Assembly (NCBI GenBank): GCA_031553755.1
Contig: JAVBKZ010000094.1
Coordinates: 1-5,916 of the forward strand
DNA: 5,916 nt
Reading direction: 5' to 3'
Source of the DNA: JAIRVZ01 sp031553755
GTDB lineage: Bacteria; Bacteroidota; Bacteroidia; Bacteroidales; Azobacteroidaceae
In this document: one piece after another, positions 1-5,654 of the stretch
How the letters are laid out: each line of letters begins with the position of its first letter
Position numbering within the stretch: the stretch's first letter is position 1
Translations under genes and position numbers: made by a program
Notes under the pieces: model-generated
Told to the model about the DNA's origin: nothing
Databases searched by the model: none
Seen by the model: the letters and a program-made list of their open reading frames with translations, nothing else

Positions 1-168
1 AAATCGCAGGAGTCATATCGAAGCATTCGATTGGTAATCAATGCTTTAAAGGTACGAATTCCTGCGGTTTTTTCCAAACAAAATTCAACTTATTTTCCTG
101 GAAACCAACACTTTAATCATGTTTTGAACGAACTATTGAAAATTGTAGAACCGAAAATTAAACATTAA
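1..168 (+). CDS. 3' end of an unrecognised protein-coding gene (partial)
   Basis: An open frame runs from the first base of the window to a TAA at 166-168, giving the last 55 residues of a protein whose start lies outside. The tail has a basic, aliphatic helix-like stretch (YRSIRLVINALKVRIPAVF), then a polar aromatic patch (NSTYFPGNQHFNH), then an amphipathic end (VLNELLKIVEPKIKH). The alternation of hydrophobic and charged residues looks like real protein, and the stop falls only 27 bp before the end of the convergent CBS gene, which fits a gene boundary. I do not recognise the family and see no catalytic motif, membrane segment or sorting signal. A chance open frame of this length is possible in AT-rich DNA but less likely. 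Confidence 0.6.
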   Translation, partial: KSQESYRSIRLVINALKVRIPAVFSKQNSTYFPGNQHFNHVLNELLKIVEPKIKH

Positions 169-195
169 ACAAATAGACTAAATTTGATGGCACAC

Positions 196-855
196 TTACA
201 TTTGTAAATAATACATCAATTCGTCTAAACGTTTCCGTTGGGTATCATCGGATAACCCTGATTTTTGAAAATAATATAATACGGTATAGTTAAAACGTTC
301 GAAAGTGCGGAGTACGGCAGACGCGTCTTCCGAATCGATTTTCAGTACAACAATTAATTTAGCGGTTTCTTGTAGCGGATAAGAAAAAGAACTTAATACT
401 TTCACATTGTTGGATTCAACTGTGCGGATAATATTCGATAAATCGTAATCCTGAGGATTGACTTCGAGGGTAATAATCGCTCCATTCGACCCCGCATTGG
501 TTATTTCCGATAATTTTTCTATTAAAACGGATAACGTTACCGCGCCTTCAAAAATTCCTTCTTCATCAACGACAGGAAGCAAGGTTAAATTATCATTTCC
601 CATAATCCTTAATGCTTCCAATATATGGGTTTCTTGCCCGATATAAGGAGCATAGATACTTAACCCTTTTATCGTATCATTGGTATTATCCATCAAAAAA
701 ATATCTTTTTCCGACAAAAGGCAAATGTATTTTCCGTCTTCAACCAAAGGTAAATGCTTTAATTTATATTCTTCCATTAATGATAAAGCATATTTCCCTT
801 TATCCGTTGTTTTCAATACCGGAATTTGTTTTATTGTAAATTCTTTAGATAACAT
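196..855 (-). CDS. CBS-domain pair plus ACT-like domain regulatory protein
   Basis: Encodes 219 residues from the ATG at 855-853. The frame extends upstream to a TTG at 873, but MLSKEF matches the usual N-terminus of this Bacteroidales family as I know it, so I prefer the ATG. Residues about 8-57 form a first CBS motif (PVLKTTDKGKYALSLM then KHLPLVEDGKYICLLSEKDI), and about 68-118 a second (THILEALRIM, LTLLPVVDEEGIFEGAVTL). Residues about 124-195 read as an ACT-like beta-alpha-beta-beta-alpha-beta unit (GAIITLEVNPQDYDLSNI, then LIVVLKIDSEDASAVLRTF). There is no signal peptide or membrane segment, so it is probably cytoplasmic. CBS pairs bind adenine nucleotides and ACT domains often bind small metabolites; the ligand and target here are unknown. 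It is transcribed divergently from pdxJ. No enzymatic domain is present, so a sensing or regulatory role is inferred. Confidence 0.87.
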   Translation of the reverse strand: MLSKEFTIKQIPVLKTTDKGKYALSLMEEYKLKHLPLVEDGKYICLLSEKDIFLMDNTNDTIKGLSIYAPYIGQETHILEALRIMGNDNLTLLPVVDEEGIFEGAVTLSVLIEKLSEITNAGSNGAIITLEVNPQDYDLSNIIRTVESNNVKVLSSFSYPLQETAKLIVVLKIDSEDASAVLRTFERFNYTVLYYFQKSGLSDDTQRKRLDELMYYLQM

Positions 856-880
856 TCTGCTATTTTTCTGCAAAATCTAT

Positions 881-888
881 TATTTTTG
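881..888 (+). promoter_or_regulatory. Candidate Bacteroidota -7 box for the pdxJ-exbB-exbD-tonB cluster
   Basis: TATTTTTG fits the Bacteroidota primary sigma -7 consensus TAnnTTTG, and it would start transcription about 80 bases before the pdxJ ATG. The matching -33 TTTG is not present at the usual distance of about 19-21 bp, so the assignment rests on one box only. In a region this rich in A and T such a match may be chance. Confidence 0.25.
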
Positions 889-926
889 CAATTCGATTAG
901 TAAATATGAGTTTATTTTACTGATTA

Positions 927-952
927 GTGAATTATTACGTTATATAATTCAC
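927..952. repeat. Inverted repeat in the CBS/pdxJ divergent intergenic region, possible operator
   Basis: GTGAATTAT (927-935) and ATAATTCAC (944-952) are perfect inverted 9-bp arms around the 8-base spacer TACGTTAT. The element sits between the start of the CBS gene (855) and pdxJ (977), where a dimeric repressor or activator could act on both genes. The arms are mostly A and T, so chance symmetry is not excluded. It could also be a weak hairpin in the pdxJ leader. No T-run follows, so it is not an intrinsic terminator. Confidence 0.35.
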
Positions 953-959
953 AAAATTA
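952..959 (-). promoter_or_regulatory. Candidate Bacteroidota -7 box for the CBS gene
   Basis: Read on the minus strand this is TAATTTTG, a full match to TAnnTTTG. A 3-of-4 match to the -33 box (TTCG for TTTG) lies 21 bp upstream at 984-981, inside the first pdxJ codons. Transcription would begin close to the inverted repeat at 927-952 and give a leader of about 90 bases. The evidence is weak and is based on consensus matching by eye. Confidence 0.22.
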
Positions 960-976
960 GTTATTATTTTGAACCG

Positions 977-1696
977 ATGACGAAACTAAGTGTAAATATC
1001 AACAAAATAGCCACCTTGAGAAATGCGAGAGGCGAAAATACTCCTGATGTACTGAAAGTTGCGAAAGATTGTGAAACTTTTGGAGCGGATGGAATCACGG
1101 TGCATCCTCGCCCCGATGAACGTCATATTCGTTATCAGGATGTACTTTTGTTGAGTCCTCAAATAAGGACGGAGTTCAATATAGAAGGATATCCTTCGCT
1201 GACATTTATTGATTTGGTGTTGAAAGTCAGGCCAGCTCAGGTGACTTTGGTACCGGATGCTCCGGACGCTGTTACTTCGAATGCCGGATGGGATGTGAAA
1301 AATAACTTTTCGCGTTTGTGTGAAGTTGTTGAAGGATTCAAAGAAAAAGGAATCAGGACTTCCATTTTTGTAGGAACTGATTTGCAAAATATAGAATGGG
1401 CCGCAAAAACAGATTCCGACAGAATTGAACTCTATACCGAACCTTATGCGAGGTTGTACCCGAAAGGTAAAGAAAATGCTGTTAACCCATTTGCGGAAGC
1501 TGCCCGCTTAGCTAAAAAATTAGGGCTTGGCGTAAATGCCGGACATGATTTAAATCTCGAAAATTTGGCTTACCTGCATCAGTCTATCCCTTTTTTGGAT
1601 GAAGTTTCCATTGGTCACGCCCTGATTAGCGACGCGCTTTATTTGGGACTTAAAGAAACTATTTTACAGTATAAACAACAGTTGTTGAATGTTTAA
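977..1696 (+). CDS. pdxJ: Pyridoxine 5'-phosphate synthase PdxJ
   Basis: Encodes a 239-residue TIM-barrel enzyme that condenses 1-deoxy-D-xylulose 5-phosphate with 3-amino-2-oxopropyl phosphate to pyridoxine 5'-phosphate, closing the B6 ring in the DXP-dependent pathway. The length is close to the E. coli enzyme (243). Family signatures are clear: VNINKIATLRNARG (6-19), GADGITVHPRPDERHI (36-51) with H43, R45 and H50 at the active-site positions, E70 in NIEG, VTLVPDAPD (89-97), and the phosphate-binding end GVNAGHDLN (185-193) and EVSIGHALISDAL (209-221). H190 corresponds to the late catalytic histidine of the family. The frame is open back to 680, but that part lies antisense to the CBS gene; the ATG at 977 gives the family N-terminus. 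It is the first gene of the rightward cluster, 59 bp before exbB. Confidence 0.97.
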   Translation: MTKLSVNINKIATLRNARGENTPDVLKVAKDCETFGADGITVHPRPDERHIRYQDVLLLSPQIRTEFNIEGYPSLTFIDLVLKVRPAQVTLVPDAPDAVTSNAGWDVKNNFSRLCEVVEGFKEKGIRTSIFVGTDLQNIEWAAKTDSDRIELYTEPYARLYPKGKENAVNPFAEAARLAKKLGLGVNAGHDLNLENLAYLHQSIPFLDEVSIGHALISDALYLGLKETILQYKQQLLNV

Positions 1697-1755
1697 TTTT
1701 TTTGTTCAATAATTCAACTATTTCAATAAAATATTTAAGATAAATAATAAAAAAC

Positions 1756-2469
1756 ATGAATTTATTACTTGCTATTCAAAATGTGGCGGCGCAAGCGCAA
1801 GAAACAATGCCCGATTTAACATCGGCAGTGTCACAACCTCAGGAAGCGCATATCAATGCGTTTGAATTAGCCACCAAAGGAGGATGGATTATGATTCCTA
1901 TCTTTCTTCTTTTATTTGTGGCGATAGCTATTTTTATAGAACGGATTATTGTGATAAAAAAAGCGGGAAAAGTAGACGAAAACTTCATGAAACGGATAAA
2001 AGATTATATACATGAAGGGAAAATAGATTCGGCGTTAAATCTTTGCAGAACGTTAGATAAACCTTATTCCCGCATGATAGAAAAAGGAATCAGCCGTTTA
2101 GGAAGGCCAATGAATGATATCCAAGTTGCGGTGGAAAATGTAGGTAATATTGAAATAGCGAAACTCGAAAAAGGATTTACATGGGTCGCTACCTCTGCGG
2201 GAGGAGCTCCGATGTTAGGTTTCTTAGGTACGGTAACCGGAATGGTACGCGCTTTTTTCGATATGGCAAATGCCGGGACAAATGTTGATATTACATTACT
2301 TTCTTCCGGGATATACGAAGCTTTGGTAACAACAGTCGCGGGGCTCATTGTCGGTATTATAGCTTTGTTCGCTTACAATTATTTGGTAGCGGAAGTAAAT
2401 GGCGTTATCAATAAAATGGAATCGTATTCAATGGAGTTTATGGATTTATTAAATGAACCAACAAAATAA
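1756..2469 (+). CDS. exbB: ExbB, MotA/TolQ/ExbB-family proton channel subunit
   Basis: Encodes 237 residues of the pentameric inner-membrane channel that, with ExbD, converts proton motive force into movement of TonB. There is an N-terminal segment of about 40 residues, then three membrane helices: about 44-64 (GWIMIPIFLLLFVAIAIFIE), 143-166 and 187-212. The cytoplasmic loop between the first two carries DYIHEGKIDSALNLCR and EKGISRLGRPMNDIQVAVEN. Helix two has the hallmark GFLGTVTGM (155-163), whose T159 corresponds to E. coli ExbB T148. Helix three has EALVTTVAGLIVG (188-200), whose T193 corresponds to T181. The protein ends MEFMDLLNEPTK, typical of the Bacteroidales branch. TolQ is the close alternative, but exbD and a true tonB follow directly, which favours ExbB. 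It is probably in one transcript with pdxJ. Confidence 0.95.
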   Translation: MNLLLAIQNVAAQAQETMPDLTSAVSQPQEAHINAFELATKGGWIMIPIFLLLFVAIAIFIERIIVIKKAGKVDENFMKRIKDYIHEGKIDSALNLCRTLDKPYSRMIEKGISRLGRPMNDIQVAVENVGNIEIAKLEKGFTWVATSAGGAPMLGFLGTVTGMVRAFFDMANAGTNVDITLLSSGIYEALVTTVAGLIVGIIALFAYNYLVAEVNGVINKMESYSMEFMDLLNEPTK

Positions 2470-2471
2470 AA

Positions 2472-2555
2472 GTTAACAAGTTGGCAAGTAAACGAGTAGA
2501 CAAGTTTTATAATTTTTGTCAACTCGTCAACTCGTCAACTCGTCAACTCGTCAAC
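2472..2555. repeat. Octanucleotide tandem array with degenerate inverted partner (long imperfect hairpin) between exbB and exbD
   Basis: The right arm, 2518-2555, is four exact copies of GTCAACTC followed by GTCAAC. The left arm, 2472-2506, reads as a degenerate array of the reverse-complement unit (GTTGACGA): 27 of its 35 bases match, by my count. An 11-base AT-only stretch (2507-2517) separates them, so the transcript would fold into a stem of about 35 pairs with scattered mismatches. The element fills almost the whole gap, starting 3 bases after the exbB stop and ending 5 bases before the exbD ATG. Possible roles are mRNA protection, processing, or partial attenuation between the two subunit genes. 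Mobile-repeat ancestry is another possibility. The structure is seen directly; the function is inferred. Confidence 0.9.
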
Positions 2556-2560
2556 AAATT

Positions 2561-2968
2561 ATGGCTCTAAAAAGAAAAAAGAAAATAAACGCGGAATTCA
2601 GCATGGCGTCAATGACCGACATGATATTTTTGTTACTCATATTTTTTATGATAACATCAACGGTTGTAGTGCCTAACGCGATCAAAGTTGTACTTCCGCA
2701 AAGTCAGAAACAAACTTCGGCAAAACCACTGACAAGGGTCACGATTGATGCCGATTTGAACTATTATGTCGCTTTTGGGAAAGAAAAAGAACGCCGTGTT
2801 TCTTTCGAAGAAATAACTCCTTTCCTGCAAGATTGTTATAATAAAGAACCTGAGGTTTTTGTCGCTCTGTATGCTGATGAAACGATTCCCTACAGTGAAG
2901 TAGTTAAAGTTTTGAATATCGCGAATGAAAATCAATTTCGCATGATACTCGTCACCCGTCCGAAATGA
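2561..2968 (+). CDS. exbD: ExbD, biopolymer transport protein of the TonB motor
   Basis: Encodes 135 residues of the stator partner that sits inside the ExbB pentamer and carries the proton-responsive aspartate. A basic cytoplasmic start (ALKRKKKINAEF) precedes the single membrane helix, about 21-38 (MIFLLLIFFMITST). D20 in SMTDMIF aligns with the essential D25 of E. coli ExbD. The periplasmic part includes IKVVLPQS, TRVTIDADLNYYV and EVVKVLNIANENQFRMILVTRPK, the normal ExbD/TolR layout. The frame is open upstream to a TTG at 2516, but those codons only translate the octamer array, so the ATG at 2561 is the start. The stop overlaps the tonB start by 4 bp, implying translational coupling. TolR is less likely given the tonB neighbour. 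Confidence 0.95.
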   Translation: MALKRKKKINAEFSMASMTDMIFLLLIFFMITSTVVVPNAIKVVLPQSQKQTSAKPLTRVTIDADLNYYVAFGKEKERRVSFEEITPFLQDCYNKEPEVFVALYADETIPYSEVVKVLNIANENQFRMILVTRPK

Positions 2969-3783
2969 TGAAATTGACAAAAGAAAAAATATACGGTTAT
3001 TCAGGCTCACTCTTTTTTTGCTTGCTGATACTCCTTATCCTTTGGTTTTCGGTGTTGAAATCCATTATTCCACAGGAAGAGGCGGGAGTGTTAGTCAATT
3101 TTGGAAATGTAGATGAAGCAGCCGGAATGTTTGAACCTCAATACGCGGAAACTCAGCCAACTCCAGAACAACCGTCCACGCCTTCAATACAAACACCTCC
3201 GGCACCCGAATCTCCTGTAATTACACAAAATATAGAAGAGTCAGCCGCGATAGAAGCCGCGAAAAAAGAAGAGAAACTAAAAGCCGAGAAGTTAAAAAAA
3301 GAACAGGAAGAACAAAAACGGTTGGCTGAACTCGAGAAAAAGCGTAAAGAAGAACAACAAAAGCGCGCGCAAGCAATCAACCGTCAGATGTCGGGCGCTT
3401 TCGGAGCGGGTAGTTCGAACGAAACAAGTCAAGGAACCGGCACAGGTTCAGGTAATCAGGGTAGTCCACAAGGCAATTCAGACCAAGGCGCGAATACCGG
3501 TATAGGCGGATATGGAGAATTTTCGCTCGCAGGACGTTCCCTTGGACAAGGAGGTTTGCCTCGCCCGGCTTATTCTATTCAGGAAGAAGGAAAAATTGTT
3601 ATAGATATAACCGTAGATACCAAGGGAAATGTGATTTTAGCGACTATCGGCAAAGGAACGAATATCGACAACGCTACCATGAGGAAATCAGCCGTAGATG
3701 CAGCTAAAAAAGCAAAATTTAACACCATTAGTGGCAGTGAAAACCAAACTGGCACAATAACTTATAAATATAATTTAAGATGA
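2965..3783 (+). CDS. tonB: TonB, energy transducer to outer-membrane receptors
   Basis: Encodes 272 residues. One N-terminal membrane helix (about 13-33, SGSLFFCLLILLILWFSVL) anchors the protein. The motif GVLVNFGNVDEAAGMFEP (41-58) that follows is typical of Bacteroidales TonB. A proline-rich part (about 65-85) leads into a Lys/Glu/Ala-rich coiled-coil stretch (about 92-137) and a flexible Gly/Ser/Asn/Gln linker (about 143-185) that spans the periplasm. The C-terminal TonB domain (about 189-272) contains GRSLGQGGLPRPAYSIQEEG, KIVIDITVDTKGNV and ITYKYNLR, and would contact TonB boxes of outer-membrane transporters. The start is ATGATG at 2965-2970; either Met could be used, and the first overlaps the exbD stop by 4 bp. 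The 3' end overlaps the DJ-1 gene in the same way. No truncation is seen. Confidence 0.95.
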   Translation: MMKLTKEKIYGYSGSLFFCLLILLILWFSVLKSIIPQEEAGVLVNFGNVDEAAGMFEPQYAETQPTPEQPSTPSIQTPPAPESPVITQNIEESAAIEAAKKEEKLKAEKLKKEQEEQKRLAELEKKRKEEQQKRAQAINRQMSGAFGAGSSNETSQGTGTGSGNQGSPQGNSDQGANTGIGGYGEFSLAGRSLGQGGLPRPAYSIQEEGKIVIDITVDTKGNVILATIGKGTNIDNATMRKSAVDAAKKAKFNTISGSENQTGTITYKYNLR

Positions 3784-4322
3784 AAGCATTCGTTTTTCTG
3801 GCAACAGGTTTCGAAGAAATAGAAGCCGTTGCGACAATCGACGTATTGCGTCGGGGAGAAGTAGAAGTTGTAACGGTATCCATTACCGGAACATCAGTTG
3901 TTGAAGGCGCCCATGGAATTCCGGTTAAAGCGGATGAACTCTTTGATTCGGTAAATTTCGAAGATGGAGCGATGCTTATATTGCCCGGAGGAATGCCGGG
4001 AGCTAGCAATCTTAACGAACATGAAGGATTGAGAAATCTGATTATGAAATTCTATTCTCAAGAAAAATACCTCGCGGCTATCTGTGCTGCTCCTTTGGTA
4101 TTTGGAGGACTTGGTATTCTTAAAGGAAAAACCGCGACTTGCTATCCAAGTTTTGAACCCCGGCTTACAGGCGCAATTCTCAGCGGACAAACCGTGGTGC
4201 AAGATGGAAAAATAATTACCGGAAAAGGCCCCGGTTTCGCCGTTGATTTCGGACTTCAAATCGTCTCTATATTGAAAGGAACAGAAAAAGCCAATGAAGT
4301 GGCAAAAGGTATGTTGTTGTGA
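3780..4322 (+). CDS. DJ-1/PfpI-family protein (YajL/DJ-1 branch)
   Basis: Encodes 180 residues, a full-length single-domain DJ-1 fold. GFEEIEAVATIDVLRR (10-25) contains E15, which aligns with E18 of human DJ-1. The nucleophile elbow AAICAAPLVFG (99-109) carries C102, equivalent to C106. TGKGPGFAVDFGL (147-159) matches the family GPG segment, and ILPGGMPGASNL (67-78) is also typical. No signal peptide is present, so it should be cytoplasmic. Members are linked to oxidative-stress protection, chaperone activity and removal of reactive carbonyl adducts; the deglycase activity is disputed, so the exact reaction is left open. The older names ThiJ or 4-methyl-thiazole monophosphate synthase are misleading. 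The ATG overlaps the tonB stop (ATGA), which suggests co-translation with the TonB motor genes. Confidence 0.93.
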   Translation: MKAFVFLATGFEEIEAVATIDVLRRGEVEVVTVSITGTSVVEGAHGIPVKADELFDSVNFEDGAMLILPGGMPGASNLNEHEGLRNLIMKFYSQEKYLAAICAAPLVFGGLGILKGKTATCYPSFEPRLTGAILSGQTVVQDGKIITGKGPGFAVDFGLQIVSILKGTEKANEVAKGMLL

Positions 4323-4336
4323 TTAAATTTAAACAC

Positions 4337-4453
4337 ATGAAACATTTGATCATCGGGCTGTTATTGATTATTACGATGGTTGGATATGCTCAAACAGGAG
4401 AAAAAAACTTTAAAGTCGAAAGTGCCATTTTAGTGAGGTTTGAATTGAAATAA
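4337..4453 (+). pseudogene. 38-codon secreted-protein remnant, probably an internally deleted SIMPL/DUF541 gene
   Basis: An ATG frame starts 14 bp after the DJ-1 stop. It begins with a textbook signal peptide (MKHLIIGLLLIITMVGYAQ, cleavage expected near the Ala-Gln), then TGEKNF, and ends only 13 residues later with KVESAILVRFELK and TAA. From memory of the family, Bacteroidota SIMPL (DUF541) periplasmic proteins begin after the signal peptide with a GEKNF-like motif and finish with a beta strand ending in FELK or FEIK. The two halves therefore look like the ends of one gene of normally more than 200 codons joined in frame after loss of the middle. The alternative is a genuine small exported peptide. 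The frame and signal peptide are seen directly; the SIMPL origin is inference. Confidence 0.5.
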
Positions 4454-4492
4454 ACTAATAAGTTTAGTGGTCCCATAATGGGGTTTTCCCAT
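4451..4492. repeat. Two short tandem stem-loops after the small ORF
   Basis: The first stem is TAAACT (4451-4456) with AGTTTA (4461-4466) around a 4-base loop; it includes the stop codon of the small ORF. The second is ATGGG (4478-4482) with CCCAT (4488-4492) around GTTTT, and a further CCCAT at 4472-4476 could compete for the same ATGGG. Neither has a following T-run, so they are not standard intrinsic terminators, though they could mark the end of the upstream transcript. The rest of 4454-4547 holds no further gene that I can support and no clear promoter for the glycosyltransferase. Confidence 0.35.
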
Positions 4493-4547
4493 CCAAAGGG
4501 ATTATTCTCAATTAATCATAGCGTATTTATATTAATTTCAACCAATT

Positions 4548-5540
4548 ATGTACCGTTTTTCTATTATAATACCAGTATACAATCGCCCTGACGAAATAGA
4601 CGAATTGTTAGAAAGCCTTACGAAACAGACGGCTAAAAATTTTGAAGTAATTATTGTCGAAGATGGTTCGAAGGAAACTTGCGAACATATCATTGAAAAA
4701 TATTTAGACCGTTTAGAGCTTTCTTATTATTTTATCAGGAATTCCGGTCCGGGAATGGCGAGAAACTACGGAGCCGAAAAAAGCTCCGGGGAATATCTGA
4801 TTGTCTTAGATTCCGATTGTGTTATTCCTGAAGGCTATATAGCATCTGTTACCAGGGAATTAGCGAGAAATCAGGCCGATGCCTTCGGAGGGCCAGACAA
4901 GGCATTAGATTCATTTACACCCATACAAAAGGCGATTAATTACGCGATGACTTCCTTTTTTACAACGGGAGGAATCAGAGGCGGAGAAAAAAAGATGGAT
5001 AAGTTTTATCCCAGAAGTTTCAATATGGGAATGAAGAAAAATTTATACATGACTTTGGGTGGATTTTCAAAAATGAGATTCGGAGAAGATATCGACCTTA
5101 GTATCAGGATTTATAAAGCCGGATACAAAGTCGAATTATTTTCTTCGGCTTATGTATATCATAAGCGAAGAACCAGTTTCCGTAAATTTTTCAAACAAGT
5201 TTATAACTCAGGAATAGCGCGCGTCAATCTTTACAAAAAATATCCCGAATCTTTGAAGTTGGTTCATTTTTTTCCATCCATATTTACGATATTCCTATTG
5301 TTATCATTAGTTTCAATACCTTGGTGCTTATATGGGTTATCTTTTTTGTTGTTTTATTTTGTAATGATATTCATAGACTCTTCTATAAAAAACAAAAATA
5401 TAAAAGTCGGGCTTATTTCCATTTGGGCGTCAATCGTACAGCTTACCGGATACGGACTTGGTTTCATCTCTTGCTATTGGAGACGAATTATTCTCAATAA
5501 AAAAGAATATTCAGCATTTGATAAAAATTTTTATAGATAA
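4548..5540 (+). CDS. Family 2 glycosyltransferase with C-terminal membrane segments
   Basis: Encodes 330 residues. The GT-A fold begins at once with FSIIIPVYNRPDEIDELLESL (residues 4-24), followed by FEVIIVEDGS (32-41) for nucleotide-sugar binding and NSGPGMARNYG (65-75). LIVLDSDCVIP (84-94) carries the D88-x-D90 metal-binding motif. FGEDIDLSIRI (178-188) is the acceptor-side ED-containing motif of GT2 enzymes. About 240 residues of catalytic domain are followed by hydrophobic segments at roughly 242-260, 262-278 and 287-309 and a basic cytoplasmic tail, so the enzyme is anchored at the inner membrane. It probably adds a sugar to a lipid-linked glycan or cell-surface polymer; donor and acceptor cannot be read from sequence. 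No other glycan genes lie nearby. It starts 225 bp after the DJ-1 stop and may be a separate transcript. Confidence 0.92.
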   Translation: MYRFSIIIPVYNRPDEIDELLESLTKQTAKNFEVIIVEDGSKETCEHIIEKYLDRLELSYYFIRNSGPGMARNYGAEKSSGEYLIVLDSDCVIPEGYIASVTRELARNQADAFGGPDKALDSFTPIQKAINYAMTSFFTTGGIRGGEKKMDKFYPRSFNMGMKKNLYMTLGGFSKMRFGEDIDLSIRIYKAGYKVELFSSAYVYHKRRTSFRKFFKQVYNSGIARVNLYKKYPESLKLVHFFPSIFTIFLLLSLVSIPWCLYGLSFLLFYFVMIFIDSSIKNKNIKVGLISIWASIVQLTGYGLGFISCYWRRIILNKKEYSAFDKNFYR

Positions 5541-5557
5541 AGTCAAAAAAAGATTCA

Positions 5558-5586
5558 TTTTCTTTCTTTCTTTCTTTCTTTCTTTC
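5558..5586. repeat. (TTTC)7 tetranucleotide microsatellite
   Basis: Seven perfect TTTC units (5559-5586), preceded by one more T, form an uninterrupted 29-base pyrimidine tract 17 bases after the glycosyltransferase stop. An A-rich purine run (AAAAAAAGA, 5545-5553) lies just before it. Such tracts vary in copy number through replication slippage and can form triplex DNA. Here it lies between the 3' ends of two convergent reading frames and inside neither, so switching of the glycosyltransferase frame is not expected. Confidence 0.93.
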
Positions 5587-5654
5587 AGAAATTCATATAG
5601 ATAATTCAAGTTACTATTTATAAATACAATAGTTCGTTCAGAATTAGTAATTAT

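Noticed and set aside
856..873. TTG start for the CBS protein, six codons upstream
   Set aside because: The ATG at 855 gives the expected MLSKEF-type N-terminus and is a stronger start codon.
680..976. A 99-codon N-terminal extension of PdxJ in the same open frame
   Set aside because: It lies antisense to the CBS gene, has no PdxJ similarity, and the ATG at 977 gives the exact family N-terminus.
1684..1718. GTTGAAT/ATTCAAC inverted repeat at the pdxJ 3' end as a terminator
   Set aside because: The stem is only 7 AT-rich pairs with a 21-base loop and the T-run lies inside the loop, so intrinsic termination is unlikely; pdxJ and exbB are probably co-transcribed.
2064..2348. Minus-strand open frame inside exbB, and similar frames antisense to pdxJ, exbD, tonB and the DJ-1 gene
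   Set aside because: They are shadows of strongly supported genes, with no family-like motifs.
2518..2555. The octamer array as a CRISPR array or plasmid iteron origin
   Set aside because: The units are only 8 bp and directly abutting with no spacers, there are no cas or rep genes, and the inverted partner indicates a hairpin.
2516..2560. A 15-residue N-terminal extension of ExbD from a TTG start
   Set aside because: These codons only translate the GTCAACTC array, and ExbD proteins begin with the basic segment that follows the ATG at 2561.
4439..4466. TTTG plus TAAGTTTA as a promoter for the glycosyltransferase
   Set aside because: The spacing is 16 bp rather than the usual 19-21, and the -7 box misses its final G.
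5521..5534. 14-bp perfect palindrome ATAAAAATTTTTAT
   Set aside because: It lies inside the last glycosyltransferase codons, has no loop, and is nearly all A and T, so chance is sufficient.
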